Of a stretch of 64,000 bases of DNA, positions 54,487 to 63,060 are shown piece by piece. Each line of letters starts with the position of its first letter. Within the stretch, counting starts at the first letter, position 1. The position numbers and the translations under genes were made by a program. A model generated the notes under the pieces. The model saw only the letters and a program-made list of their open reading frames with translations. It was not told where the DNA came from and ran no database searches. Source of the stretch: Rhodococcus opacus B4 (GTDB lineage Bacteria; Actinomycetota; Actinomycetes; Mycobacteriales; Mycobacteriaceae); assembly GCF_000010805.1 (NCBI RefSeq), contig NC_012522.1:4898001-4962000 (forward strand), written 5' to 3'.

Positions 54487-54509
54487 GTCCCTCCTGGACA
54501 GACGGGAGA

Positions 54510-54545
54510 AGGCCTGCCGACGGACGCGAGTCCGTCGGCAGGCCT
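54510..54545 (-). terminator. Terminator after the dienoyl-CoA reductase-like gene
   Basis: AGGCCTGCCGACGGAC and GTCCGTCGGCAGGCCT form a perfect 16-bp stem with a GCGA loop, directly downstream of the minus-strand SDR. Confidence 0.82.
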
Positions 54546-54559
54546 CCCTGATGTGTGGG

Positions 54560-55456
54560 TCAGACCCCGCGCTGGGCCTTGGCTGCTTCGCTCGCGGCCT
54601 TGCTCTTTTCCCGGGCCGCGGCCCAGTCTTCGCTGCTCATCGACGTCAGTCCGGCGAAAGTACCGGGGCCGGCCAGCATCTGGCCGCCGTCCATGGCGAT
54701 GGTCTGGCCGGTGAGGTAGTCGCAGGCGTCCGACAGCAGGAAGATGGTGAGGTTGGCGAGTTCCTCCATGGTGCCCATCCGGCCCATCGGCACCTGGTCG
54801 GCCTGGGTGGCGCCGACGGCACTCTTCTCGGTGGGGTTGAGCATCTCCCACGCGTAGTCCGTCGGGATCGGTCCCGGGGCCAGCGCGTTGAGCCGGATGC
54901 CGTAGCGGGCCCATTCGACGGCGAGCGACATCGTCATCGAGTGCACGGCGGCCTTCGCCATCGCGGACGGAACGACGAACGCGGAACCGCTCCACACCCA
55001 GGTGGTGAGGGTGGACAGGACGACGCCCTTGGTTCCGCCCTCGATCCAGCGGCGGCCTGCGGCGTGGGTGGTGTTGAACGAGCCGTTCATCACGGTGGAG
55101 GTGACGGCCTCGAAGGCGCGGGGGCTCAGGGATTCGGTGGGGGCGATGAAATTCGCGGCGGCGTTGTTGATCACGCCGGTGAGCGGGCCGTGCAGCGCCC
55201 AGATCTCGTCCATCGCGGACGACACCAGGTCGGCGTTGCGGACGTCGACGGTCTGCCAGTGCACCGAGCCCGGACGGGACACGGATGCCTCCGCGGCGGC
55301 CTCTTCGAGGACGGCGGGCCGGCGGCCCCACAGGTGTACTTCGGCGCCGTGGTCGACGAGGTGCCGGGCGACGCCGCGACCGAGCCCGGTGCCGCCGCCG
55401 GTGATGAGCACGCGCTTGCCCGCGAGGGCGTCGGACGCGAAGGGAGAAGTGGTCAT
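54560..55456 (-). CDS. SDR of the 2,4-dienoyl-CoA reductase type
   Basis: The 298-residue protein has GGGTGLGRGVARHL, NNAAANF and SGSAFVVPSAMAKAAVHSM, the latter very like mitochondrial 2,4-dienoyl-CoA reductase (SGFVVPSASAKAG). The catalytic lysine is present, but the position of the essential tyrosine appears to be tryptophan (TTWVWSGS). It could remove double bonds from cyclic or branched acyl-CoAs. It follows the acyl-CoA dehydrogenase by 29 bases. Confidence 0.84.
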   Translation of the reverse strand: MTTSPFASDALAGKRVLITGGGTGLGRGVARHLVDHGAEVHLWGRRPAVLEEAAAEASVSRPGSVHWQTVDVRNADLVSSAMDEIWALHGPLTGVINNAAANFIAPTESLSPRAFEAVTSTVMNGSFNTTHAAGRRWIEGGTKGVVLSTLTTWVWSGSAFVVPSAMAKAAVHSMTMSLAVEWARYGIRLNALAPGPIPTDYAWEMLNPTEKSAVGATQADQVPMGRMGTMEELANLTIFLLSDACDYLTGQTIAMDGGQMLAGPGTFAGLTSMSSEDWAAAREKSKAASEAAKAQRGV

Positions 55457-55485
55457 GCGATGGTCCTATTGGTCGGGAACGAGGG

Positions 55486-56622
55486 CTACAGGCCCAGGCT
55501 CTTGCTGATGATCTCGCGCTGAATCTCGTTGGTACCGCCGTAGATCGGCGGCGCCAGGGAGCGGCGGACCTGTTCCTCCATGCCGTATTCGCGGGTGTAG
55601 CCGTAGCCGCCCATCATCTGCATCGCCTCGAGCGCGGTCTTCTTCGCGATCTCGGTGCATTTCAGCTTGGCCATCGAGCCCTCGCGGTTGAGGTTGTCTT
55701 CCTCGCCGGCGTCGATCCGCTCGGCCACCTCGTACACGAAGGACTTCGCGAAGGCGATCTCCGTGGCGAGATCCGCGATCCGATGCCGGATGGCCTGGAA
55801 GCTGCTGATCTTGTGGCCGAACTGCTCGCGCTCGGTGACGAAGGCGATCAGGTCGTCGAGCGAACGCTGGGCGCCGCCGAGCGCCATCGTCGCGATGATG
55901 AGCCGTTCGACGCTCAGTCCGCGCATCAGATGGCGCCACGCCTGGTTCGGTGTGCCGACGACAGCGCTTACCGGGACCGCGACGTCGGTGAAGTAGAGGT
56001 CGTTGCAGGTCCGGGCTTCCATGGTCTTGATCTCGTGTATCTGGAGGCCGGGCGTGTCGGTCGGCACCATGAACAGGGTCAGACCCTGGTGCTTGTTGCC
56101 GGACGTATCTGTCCGGGCGAGGAGCAGGATGTGCTCGGCGATGTGGGCCGCGGAGATCCACGTCTTCTGCCCGTTGATGACGTAGTGGTCGTCGACCAGT
56201 TCCGCCTTGATCCGGACGCCACCGAGATCGGAGCCGGCACCGGGCTCGCTGAGGGCGATCGCCTCGAGCTTGCCTGCGGCCATGTTGCCGACGATGGTGC
56301 GTTTCTGTTCCTCGGTGCCGTAGCGCAGATACGTCTGGGCGGCGGTGAGTCCGGTGGAGTAGGCGATGATGGGTGCGAGGCCGCGGGCGGATTCCTCGAG
56401 GAAGATGCATTCCTCGACCATTCCGGCGCCGCCCCCGCCGTATTCCTCCGGCAGCGAGACGGCGAGCCAGCCGAGGCCGGCGAACTTGTCGAGGATGATT
56501 TGGCTGTTCGCCAGGGTGCCGCCCTCGGTCAGCAGGTCACGTTGCTGGAGGGTCTTGCATTCGGCGTCGCAGAACTCGCGGACGGCGACCGCGAACTCTC
56601 GTTGCTCTCGGGTGAAACGCAT
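55486..56622 (-). CDS. Acyl-CoA dehydrogenase
   Basis: A canonical 378-residue enzyme: ALSEPGAGSDLGGVRI near residue 123, YVINGQKTWIS, REQFGHKISSFQAIRH, MMGGYGYTREYGMEEQVR and the catalytic glutamate in IYGGTNEIQREI. It could introduce the double bond into a cyclohexane-carboxyl-CoA (AliB-like) or a pimeloyl-type CoA. It shares the minus-strand operon with BadI, separated by an internal stem-loop. Confidence 0.9.
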   Translation of the reverse strand: MRFTREQREFAVAVREFCDAECKTLQQRDLLTEGGTLANSQIILDKFAGLGWLAVSLPEEYGGGGAGMVEECIFLEESARGLAPIIAYSTGLTAAQTYLRYGTEEQKRTIVGNMAAGKLEAIALSEPGAGSDLGGVRIKAELVDDHYVINGQKTWISAAHIAEHILLLARTDTSGNKHQGLTLFMVPTDTPGLQIHEIKTMEARTCNDLYFTDVAVPVSAVVGTPNQAWRHLMRGLSVERLIIATMALGGAQRSLDDLIAFVTEREQFGHKISSFQAIRHRIADLATEIAFAKSFVYEVAERIDAGEEDNLNREGSMAKLKCTEIAKKTALEAMQMMGGYGYTREYGMEEQVRRSLAPPIYGGTNEIQREIISKSLGL

Positions 56623-56664
56623 GTGGCCTACTGCTCTCTGTGACGGGTCCCGGGAAGTGAGTTG

Positions 56665-56700
56665 CCGGACGGCGAGGCGAAAGACAGCCCCGCCGTCCGG
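56665..56700 (-). terminator. Stem-loop between badI and acyl-CoA dehydrogenase
   Basis: CCGGACGGCG (56665-56674) and CGCCGTCCGG (56691-56700) pair perfectly, with GGC/GCC pairing further in. It may partly terminate or process the badI transcript. Confidence 0.7.
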
Positions 56701-56710
56701 AAGTCATCGG

Positions 56711-57517
56711 TCAGGCGCCGCGGAACTTGGAGAAGTCGGGCTTGCGCTTCTCGTTGAACGCGCTGATGCCCTCGATGGCCTCGGCGGACTCACCGAACAG
56801 TTTCAGCGTGGAGTAGGCCATGTTGCCCTGCGCGATGAAGTGCTCGGTGTCGGCGTTGAGCGACTGCTTGAGCACCTTCAGCGCCGTCGGCGACAGCTGC
56901 AGGATCTCGTCGGCCCACGCCCGGACCTCGGCACGCAACTGGTCACCGGGCACCACCTTGTTGACCAGGCCCCAGTCGAGGGCCTGCTCCGCGCTGTAGC
57001 GGCGGCACAGGAACCAGATCTCACGGGCGCGCTTCTCGCCGATCGCGCGGGCGAGGTAGCCGGTGCCCAGGCCGGCGTCGAACGATCCCACCCGCGGGCC
57101 GTTCTGCCCGAAGATGGCGTGATCGGCGGCGATCGACAGGTCGCACAGCAGGTGCAGCACGTGGCCGCCACCGACCGCGACACCGTTGACCGCGGCGATC
57201 ACGGGCTTGGGCACATCCCGGAGCACGCGGTGCAGGGCCTCGACCTCGAACAGGCCGCTGTCGGACGGGCCGTAGTCACCCGTCTCCATGCGCTGCTTCT
57301 GGTCGCCACCCGAGCAGAACGCCTTCTCGCCGGCACCGGTGAGCGCGATCGCCCCGACCTCGGAGCTGCCCCACGCCTTCTTGAACGACTTCACCAACTC
57401 GTCGACCGTCTTCGCGCGGAACGCGTTGTACCGCTCGGGCCGGTTGATCGTGATCCAGGCGAGTCCGTTCTCGACCTCGTACGTCACATCCGTGAAGTCA
57501 CTCGTGAAGTCACTCAT
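56711..57517 (-). CDS. badI: BadI-like 2-oxocyclohexanecarboxyl-CoA hydrolase
   Basis: The 268-residue crotonase matches R. palustris BadI as recalled: TYEVENGLAWITINRPERYN, FCSGGDQKQRM, LRDVPKPVIAAVNG, VGSFDAGLGTGYLAR and KRAREIWFLCRRYSAEQA. BadI hydrolytically opens the ring of 2-oxocyclohexane-1-carboxyl-CoA to pimeloyl-CoA. It complements the badH gene at 44981. Upstream on its strand lies a GGTCnGACC-type operator, placing it under the same control as the rest of the island. Confidence 0.85.
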   Translation of the reverse strand: MSDFTSDFTDVTYEVENGLAWITINRPERYNAFRAKTVDELVKSFKKAWGSSEVGAIALTGAGEKAFCSGGDQKQRMETGDYGPSDSGLFEVEALHRVLRDVPKPVIAAVNGVAVGGGHVLHLLCDLSIAADHAIFGQNGPRVGSFDAGLGTGYLARAIGEKRAREIWFLCRRYSAEQALDWGLVNKVVPGDQLRAEVRAWADEILQLSPTALKVLKQSLNADTEHFIAQGNMAYSTLKLFGESAEAIEGISAFNEKRKPDFSKFRGA

Positions 57518-57866
57518 CGACCTGTTGGTCCTTTCGTGTTGCCCGCGGAACGTGAGTCCCGCGAAGTTCTTTTGGTCTTACCTTATGACGAAGGTAGCGC
57601 TGATAACGAGCGTTTTCAAGACCAACGGTTTAAAAGACTGTGACCTGCGTTGATACGACGCGAATTCGCTGCAATATGACGTTGCGACCCGGTCGTCGTA
57701 CTTCCATCCTCTGCACAGCAGAACCTTCTGTACGTGTGTGCCCGGTCACATTAATGTTCCGGACGTCGAGGTGACGACGCCCGACCCGCAAGGCCCAATC
57801 TCCCGGAGAGCCGTGCTGTAGCGCTCCGGTCACGGCGTGTACCGCCATGAGCGTGATGAGGAAACA
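57518..57866. promoter_or_regulatory. Divergent region between badI and phosphotransferase genes, with GGTCnGACC-like site
   Basis: The 349-base gap holds GGTCTTACC (57574-57582), preceded by CTTTT, 57 bases from the badI start. TACCTT...AAGGTA (57579-57596) is an overlapping inverted repeat, and AAGACCAACGG near 57618 contains a further half-site. No gene or other element was recognised in 57640-57840. Confidence 0.5.
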
Positions 57867-59108
57867 ATGAGTGCAACCATCCACCGGGATCTGCAGATAC
57901 CCGGACCGATCGCAGACGCCGATCGAGACGATCCCACGCCCGAGATCATCGAGGAGATTCGCGCGCGATTCCCCACCGAAGGCGAATACGACAGGATGCT
58001 GACCCGCAAGATGGAGAGGCGGGCCGGGTCGGGGTACCGCAGCTTCGATCTCGGCCTGCTCACCGCGGCGCTCGAGAACATGCTGCGGGACGTACTGCCG
58101 TCTGCATTCGAGGTCCGGAACGCACGGTGGTTGACGGGCGGAGCGTCGAAGATCCAGATGGGTTTCACTCTCAGGTACTCCGACCCGGCAGGTAGCGACG
58201 TGACCGAGGACCTGGTCCTCCGGATGGAGCCGCCGGAGTCCCTCAATGCCACCAGCCGGATGCGGGAATTCGAGGTGATCAACGCCCTCGCTGGGACAGT
58301 GCCGGTGCCGACGGTCCGGTGGGTCGACGAGGAGGGACGGTGGTTCCCGGAGCCGGCGCTCGTCTACACGTGGGTGCACGGATCCGCGAAGCCCAGCCGC
58401 GCCCAGAGTCGGATCGCCGGCATCGGAATCAACTTCGGTCCCGAACTCCGCGAAGTCCTCGCCCCGCAGTTCGTCGACCTCCTGGCGTGCATTCACACGT
58501 TCGACGTCGCGGCGGCCCCACTGGACCACTACGAGAAGCCCGCGGTGGGCGGCACCGAGAGCGCCCTGTGGCAGTTGAACCGGGCAAGACGAGTGTGGGA
58601 GGAGGACCGAGGAGAAGACCTTCCGCTGCTCGACGTGGCGGAAGGCTGGCTCGAGGACAATCTCCCCGTCCTCGACCGTGTCAGTCTCGTCCACGGCGAC
58701 TATCGCGGGGGAAACTTCCTGTTCGACGAGGACAGCGGATCCGTCACGGCCATCCTCGACTGGGAGCGCAGCTTCCTCGGCGACCGCCACCGCGACCTCG
58801 CGTGGGCGACGCTGTACCCGTTCGGCCATCCGTCCGAGGACGGTTCGGAGTTCCTCGCGACGGGTCTGCTGCCGACCGCGGAGTTCTTCGAGCAGTACGA
58901 GCAGGCATCCGGCCTGACCGTCGATCCGGACAAGCTGACGTTCTACCGGATCCTGAACGAATACCAGTCCGTCGTCACCGCGCTGGGCTCGGCCTACCGC
59001 GTCTCGAAGCTCGGGAAGACCCACCAGGACGTCCTGCTGACGGGACTCGAGGCGACCGGATATCTGATGGCGCATCAACTCGGCAAGGATCTCGAGGAGG
59101 TTCTCTGA
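57867..59108 (+). CDS. APH-fold phosphotransferase family protein
   Basis: The 413-residue protein has LTGGASKIQMGF near residue 90, DLVLRMEPPES, SLVHGDYRGGNFLF (catalytic loop, about 280) and AILDWERSFLGDRHRDLAW (metal site). It is full length and homologous to the truncated fragment at 20894. With the DUF6285-like protein after it, it forms a pair common in actinobacterial lipid and steroid gene clusters. The substrate is unknown. Confidence 0.85.
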   Translation: MSATIHRDLQIPGPIADADRDDPTPEIIEEIRARFPTEGEYDRMLTRKMERRAGSGYRSFDLGLLTAALENMLRDVLPSAFEVRNARWLTGGASKIQMGFTLRYSDPAGSDVTEDLVLRMEPPESLNATSRMREFEVINALAGTVPVPTVRWVDEEGRWFPEPALVYTWVHGSAKPSRAQSRIAGIGINFGPELREVLAPQFVDLLACIHTFDVAAAPLDHYEKPAVGGTESALWQLNRARRVWEEDRGEDLPLLDVAEGWLEDNLPVLDRVSLVHGDYRGGNFLFDEDSGSVTAILDWERSFLGDRHRDLAWATLYPFGHPSEDGSEFLATGLLPTAEFFEQYEQASGLTVDPDKLTFYRILNEYQSVVTALGSAYRVSKLGKTHQDVLLTGLEATGYLMAHQLGKDLEEVL

Positions 59109-59656
59109 TGGTGAACAAATCCGCGAACACGTTCGGCGCAGCTGCCCGCTCACTACGTACGACGGTGACACCGGCGCTGGGGGAGTCGAATTCGCTCGCA
59201 GCCGAGCAGGTGCGCGTCATCGCCGGCGTACTCGACTTCTACCGCGACCGCGCACAGCACGAGTACCCGCGGAAGCTGTACGAGTTCCGGACGTATCTCG
59301 CTCTGGCGGAACGACTCAGCGCCTACCTGGTTACCGACACCGCGGCCGCGTCACTGCTCGTGGACGCACTCGCGGAGGCACGTGCCACCGATCGGCTCGC
59401 CGTTCCGGAATACGGACAACTCGACCGGGCGACGGACGAGTTGACGCGAGCGATCGCCGGAATCGTCCGATCGGCGCGATCCACGGACCCGGACACGGGC
59501 GCAGAGATCAGCCGCCTCGTGCTCGACCACTCACGACCACTCGTCGAGATGCAGCGGTCGTGGTTCCTGCCCCAGGGCGTCGATCCGGACCCGGCTGCCG
59601 TCCCGCCGCTCCGCTCCCTCCTCGGCACCCCTGCCGCTCCGCCCCGCACCCACTAG
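59108..59656 (+). CDS. DUF6285-like small helical protein
   Basis: A 182-residue, mostly helical protein with EQVRVIAGVLDFYRDRAQHE-type sequence and no catalytic motif. It starts in a TGATG overlap with the phosphotransferase. Similar proteins always sit next to such phosphotransferases, so it is probably a partner subunit. The C terminus is proline-rich. Confidence 0.72.
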   Translation: MVNKSANTFGAAARSLRTTVTPALGESNSLAAEQVRVIAGVLDFYRDRAQHEYPRKLYEFRTYLALAERLSAYLVTDTAAASLLVDALAEARATDRLAVPEYGQLDRATDELTRAIAGIVRSARSTDPDTGAEISRLVLDHSRPLVEMQRSWFLPQGVDPDPAAVPPLRSLLGTPAAPPRTH

Positions 59657-59691
59657 CCAACGCACCGCTGCCTCATGCATCAGGAGAAGAT

Positions 59692-60999
59692 ATGTCATCC
59701 GAGGTGATCACCACCGCACCCGACTCCACGGTCTCGACCGACATGCGTCGGCGCGCGATCTCCGCCGCCAGTTTCGGAACGTTCGTCGAGTACTACGATT
59801 TCGTCATCTACGGCTACGTCGCGACGTACATCGCGCAGGCCTTCTTTCCCACTGGGAACTCGTTCGTCAGCCTATTGCTGACCTTCGGTGCCTTTGCCGC
59901 CAGCTTCGTGGCACGCCCCCTCGGCGCGGTGATCTTCGCGCCGTTGGGCGACCGATACGGCAGGAGGGTCGTCCTCTCGGTCGTCATCACCCTGATGACC
60001 CTCGCCACGGCGGGCATCGGTGTGCTGCCCACGTACTACCAGATCGGTGTCGCGGCACCGGTTCTCCTGACCGTGCTCCGTCTCGTGCAGGGACTCTCCG
60101 CGGGCGGTGAGTACGGCGGAGCGACGTCGCTCATCGCGGAGTTCGCGCCGCCTGCCCGGCGGGGCTTCTTCGTCGGATTCATCTCGCTGACCGTCGGCGG
60201 GGCGATGCTGTTCGGATCGGGAACGGCGATGGCGCTGACCCGGACCCTGTCGCCGGAGGCGATGTCGTCGTGGGGATGGCGATTGCCGCTGCTGCTGTCG
60301 CTGCCGCTGGGATTGATCGGCCTGTACATCCGCTTCCGGCTCGAGGAGACGCCGGCGTTCACGGCCCTGTCCCGGGAGGGGCGGGTGCAGAAATCGCCGC
60401 TGCTGACGACGCTGCGACGGGACTATCGATCGGTGCTCATCGGGATCGGTATCGCGGCGACCAACTCGTGCATGATGGCGTTGTACTTCATCTACATGCC
60501 GTCCGCGCTGAAGGAGTTCACGGACTTCTCCGCCGGAGACGCGCAGTTGATCACGTTCGTCGGCCTGGTCGCGTATTGCACTGCGGTGCTTCCCTTTGCG
60601 CGTCTGTCCGACCGGGTGGGACGGATCCCGCAACTGCTCGTCTCGTCGGCCACGCTGATCGTACTGATCTATCCGTCGCTCCTGATGCTGTCGAGCGGTG
60701 TGCTGCCACTCGCGATCGCCGCGATGGTGGTCGTCACACCCGTCGTCGCCGCGAACATCGCGGCCGTGACACCACTGCTGTCCGAGATGTTCGAGACCGA
60801 CACCCGGTACACCGGATTGTCTCTCGGATGGCAGATGTCGACGACCCTCTTCGCCGGCCCGACCCCGATCATCCTGGCGGCACTCGCCGGACTCGGCGGA
60901 GCGACCATCCCGGCCTTCTACGCGATGGCCGTCGTCGCACTCACCGTGATCGCGGGCATTTTCGCCGCGCGCACGGCCGCACGATCCAGAACCCACTAG
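59692..60999 (+). CDS. MFS transporter, metabolite:H+ symporter type
   Basis: The 435-residue protein has about 12 transmembrane segments and the family signatures GTFVEYYDFVIYGY at the first helix, GDRYGRR between helices 2 and 3, and RLVQGLSAGGEYGGA in helix 4. This is the MHS subfamily, which imports organic acids such as aromatic or dicarboxylic acids. AGGAGAAG precedes the ATG. It may import the substrate of the neighbouring module. Confidence 0.9.
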   Translation: MSSEVITTAPDSTVSTDMRRRAISAASFGTFVEYYDFVIYGYVATYIAQAFFPTGNSFVSLLLTFGAFAASFVARPLGAVIFAPLGDRYGRRVVLSVVITLMTLATAGIGVLPTYYQIGVAAPVLLTVLRLVQGLSAGGEYGGATSLIAEFAPPARRGFFVGFISLTVGGAMLFGSGTAMALTRTLSPEAMSSWGWRLPLLLSLPLGLIGLYIRFRLEETPAFTALSREGRVQKSPLLTTLRRDYRSVLIGIGIAATNSCMMALYFIYMPSALKEFTDFSAGDAQLITFVGLVAYCTAVLPFARLSDRVGRIPQLLVSSATLIVLIYPSLLMLSSGVLPLAIAAMVVVTPVVAANIAAVTPLLSEMFETDTRYTGLSLGWQMSTTLFAGPTPIILAALAGLGGATIPAFYAMAVVALTVIAGIFAARTAARSRTH

Positions 61000-61021
61000 A
61001 CCAATCCAACAGAAGTGAGGA

Positions 61022-62044
61022 ATGAGAGAAATGGCATTCGGCGCCGAGCATTTCGAGTACCAGAATCCCCCTGAGGCCGACCATCTGTGGGTCGAAACGA
61101 TCCTGTTTCCGATCGTGATTCCGGAGGCGAACCTCTACACGCTGATCTACACGAACGTGCGCCCGAGTCTCGGGGTGATGTGGAACCAGGTCATGGTGTG
61201 CGGCTCGCTCACCGACACCCGAGCGGAACTGTTGCACTACAACGAGAATCCACATCTCCCCGCGCCGGCATCCTTCACGCGGATCGACTCGCCGATCGGA
61301 CTGTCGATCGATGCGGTCGACGCGCCGCGCAAGTTCCGCATCGACTACGTCGCCGACGACGGCACCGAGATCCACGTCGACTGGGTGAACCTCATGGACC
61401 CGTTCGACATTCACGATCCGCAACACAGTCCACAGGCGGGCACGGTTGCCGATATCCACGCCGACCTCGAGTCGGGTAGCCGCAAGGCCATCGGGCACGG
61501 GGATGCCACCGGGCGTGCGACCGGAACGATGATCGTTCGCGGCCGCGAGTACGTCGTCGACTCCATCGAGCGGATGGATCGGAGCTGGGGACCGCGTGAC
61601 CCCATGAAGGCCGGGAAGCCGAACCACATCGTCTCGGCGACCTTCGGCGAGGACCTCGCCTTCCACATGATCTGCCCCTGGAACCCCGAGGTGGCGAATC
61701 CCGACGCCTTCCAGCTCTCGCACGGATACGTGATGGACGACGGCGAGGTCTACGGGCTCACCGACGAGCTGGAGATGACCAGCACGCACCTCGGAATGGT
61801 GTGCACCGGAATCGACATGACGGTCACCGACGTGCGTGGGAAGAAGTTCCGCCTGCAGGCCACGCCGAACGTCGGGGCGCCCTGGATCGCGGCGCCGACC
61901 GCGATGGTGCACAACGCTCTGATGCGGTGGACATGTGCGGGGCGCGACGGGTACGGGGTGGTCATGAGTACTCGGCACCTGTCCGAGCTGAACAGGAACT
62001 TCGGCCGGTTCCAGGCCGACACCCGCGGGCTTGTGTCCGTCTGA
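61022..62044 (+). CDS. DUF7064/DUF7065-like protein, copy 2
   Basis: This 340-residue paralogue of the gene at 19871 shares FDIHDPQHSP, SIERMDRSWGPRDP and VTDVRGKK. No catalytic residue set is known to me. It lies 22 bases after the transporter and before an IclR regulator, so it belongs to a small catabolic operon. An ATG three codons later is an alternative start. Confidence 0.77.
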   Translation: MREMAFGAEHFEYQNPPEADHLWVETILFPIVIPEANLYTLIYTNVRPSLGVMWNQVMVCGSLTDTRAELLHYNENPHLPAPASFTRIDSPIGLSIDAVDAPRKFRIDYVADDGTEIHVDWVNLMDPFDIHDPQHSPQAGTVADIHADLESGSRKAIGHGDATGRATGTMIVRGREYVVDSIERMDRSWGPRDPMKAGKPNHIVSATFGEDLAFHMICPWNPEVANPDAFQLSHGYVMDDGEVYGLTDELEMTSTHLGMVCTGIDMTVTDVRGKKFRLQATPNVGAPWIAAPTAMVHNALMRWTCAGRDGYGVVMSTRHLSELNRNFGRFQADTRGLVSV

Positions 62045-62121
62045 GAAGCCGGGCTGTAATCGCGGGTGCGCCGTGGCGGGTACCCATTTCGGACCCCGCG
62101 AAGTCGGACTATCATCCCGGT

Positions 62122-62916
62122 ATGAAGACGAGGCCGATCAGTAAGCCGACTTACATGATCGAGTCCGTGCACAATGCGCTGCTACTGCTGAACGCAGTCC
62201 GCGACCACGGCAGCCTCCGGTTGAAGGATGCCGCCGAGGAGATCGGCGTGGCTGAGTCGACCGCCCACCGGTTGCTGGCCATGCTGATCTACCACGGCTT
62301 CGTCGTGCAGGACGAGTCGCGGCGGTACCTCCCGGGGCCGTCGATCGGGGTCGGTCCCACTCATTCGTCCTGGACCCGGACATTCCGCGATGCCAGCCTC
62401 GGCCCGATGCGCGAACTTGCCTCTCTGACAGGGGAGACGGTGAATCCCGTCGTACGCACCGGCGTCGAGTCCCGGGTGATCGGAGCCGTGGAATCGGAGA
62501 AACTGCTCAGGGTCGGAAACCGCCAGGGGCATGTTCCGCCCGCCCGCACGTCGGCCGGCGGTCGAGTGCTGCTCGCGCAACTCGGCGACAGCGCGCTCGC
62601 CGACCTGTATCAGTCGGACCATGCACTGTCGGCCGACCGGCTGACACCGGCAGAGTTCGTCCAGTTGCGAAGGGAATTGCGGGCTGTGGCGGAGAAGGGT
62701 TATGCGACAGCCATCGATGCAGTCGAGGTCGGCTTGTCCTCCGTGGCGGTCTGCCTTCGCAACGGTGAAGGCGACGCTCTCGGCGCCCTGGTCGTCGCGT
62801 TGCCGACGACCCGCCTCCAGGCCGGAATGGATGCGGGACTCGTTTCCCAGATGCGCAGAGCAGCAAAGCGAATCGAGGATCGTATTCGGGAACTGAGGCC
62901 GTCCGACACGATGTGA
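62122..62916 (+). CDS. IclR-family transcriptional regulator
   Basis: The 264-residue regulator has an N-terminal winged helix (ALLLLNAVRDHGSLRLKDAA, STAHRLLAML) and a C-terminal effector domain with TGETVNPVVRTG and the CLRNGEGD region. It is likely to control the phosphotransferase-transporter-DUF7064/7065 genes in front of it. The ATG at 62122 is short-spaced from upstream sequence lacking a good ribosome-binding site. Confidence 0.88.
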   Translation: MKTRPISKPTYMIESVHNALLLLNAVRDHGSLRLKDAAEEIGVAESTAHRLLAMLIYHGFVVQDESRRYLPGPSIGVGPTHSSWTRTFRDASLGPMRELASLTGETVNPVVRTGVESRVIGAVESEKLLRVGNRQGHVPPARTSAGGRVLLAQLGDSALADLYQSDHALSADRLTPAEFVQLRRELRAVAEKGYATAIDAVEVGLSSVAVCLRNGEGDALGALVVALPTTRLQAGMDAGLVSQMRRAAKRIEDRIRELRPSDTM

Positions 62917-62969
62917 GTCGGGCGCTGGGCGTCCGCGACGCCGCCCGGGCAAGGCCGACACGCGCTCAT

Positions 62970-63025
62970 CTTTTCGGCTCCCGCACCCGTTCTCGGACCC
63001 TGGAACGAGTGCGGGAACCGAGAAG
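62970..63025. terminator. Bidirectional terminator
   Basis: CTTTTCGGCTCCCGCACCCG (62970-62989) and the segment 63003-63025 (GAACGAGTGCGGGA... ending CCGAGAAG) form a long stem with few mismatches between the convergent IclR and thioesterase genes. Confidence 0.75.
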
Positions 63026-63060
63026 GTGCGCGTCTGTCCCGGACGCGTGGAGGAATCCGC

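Noticed and set aside
30736-57582. GGTCnGACC sites as KstR or KstR2 boxes
   Set aside because: KstR boxes are AACnnGTT-type and KstR2 boxes CAAGnnCTTG; neither fits.
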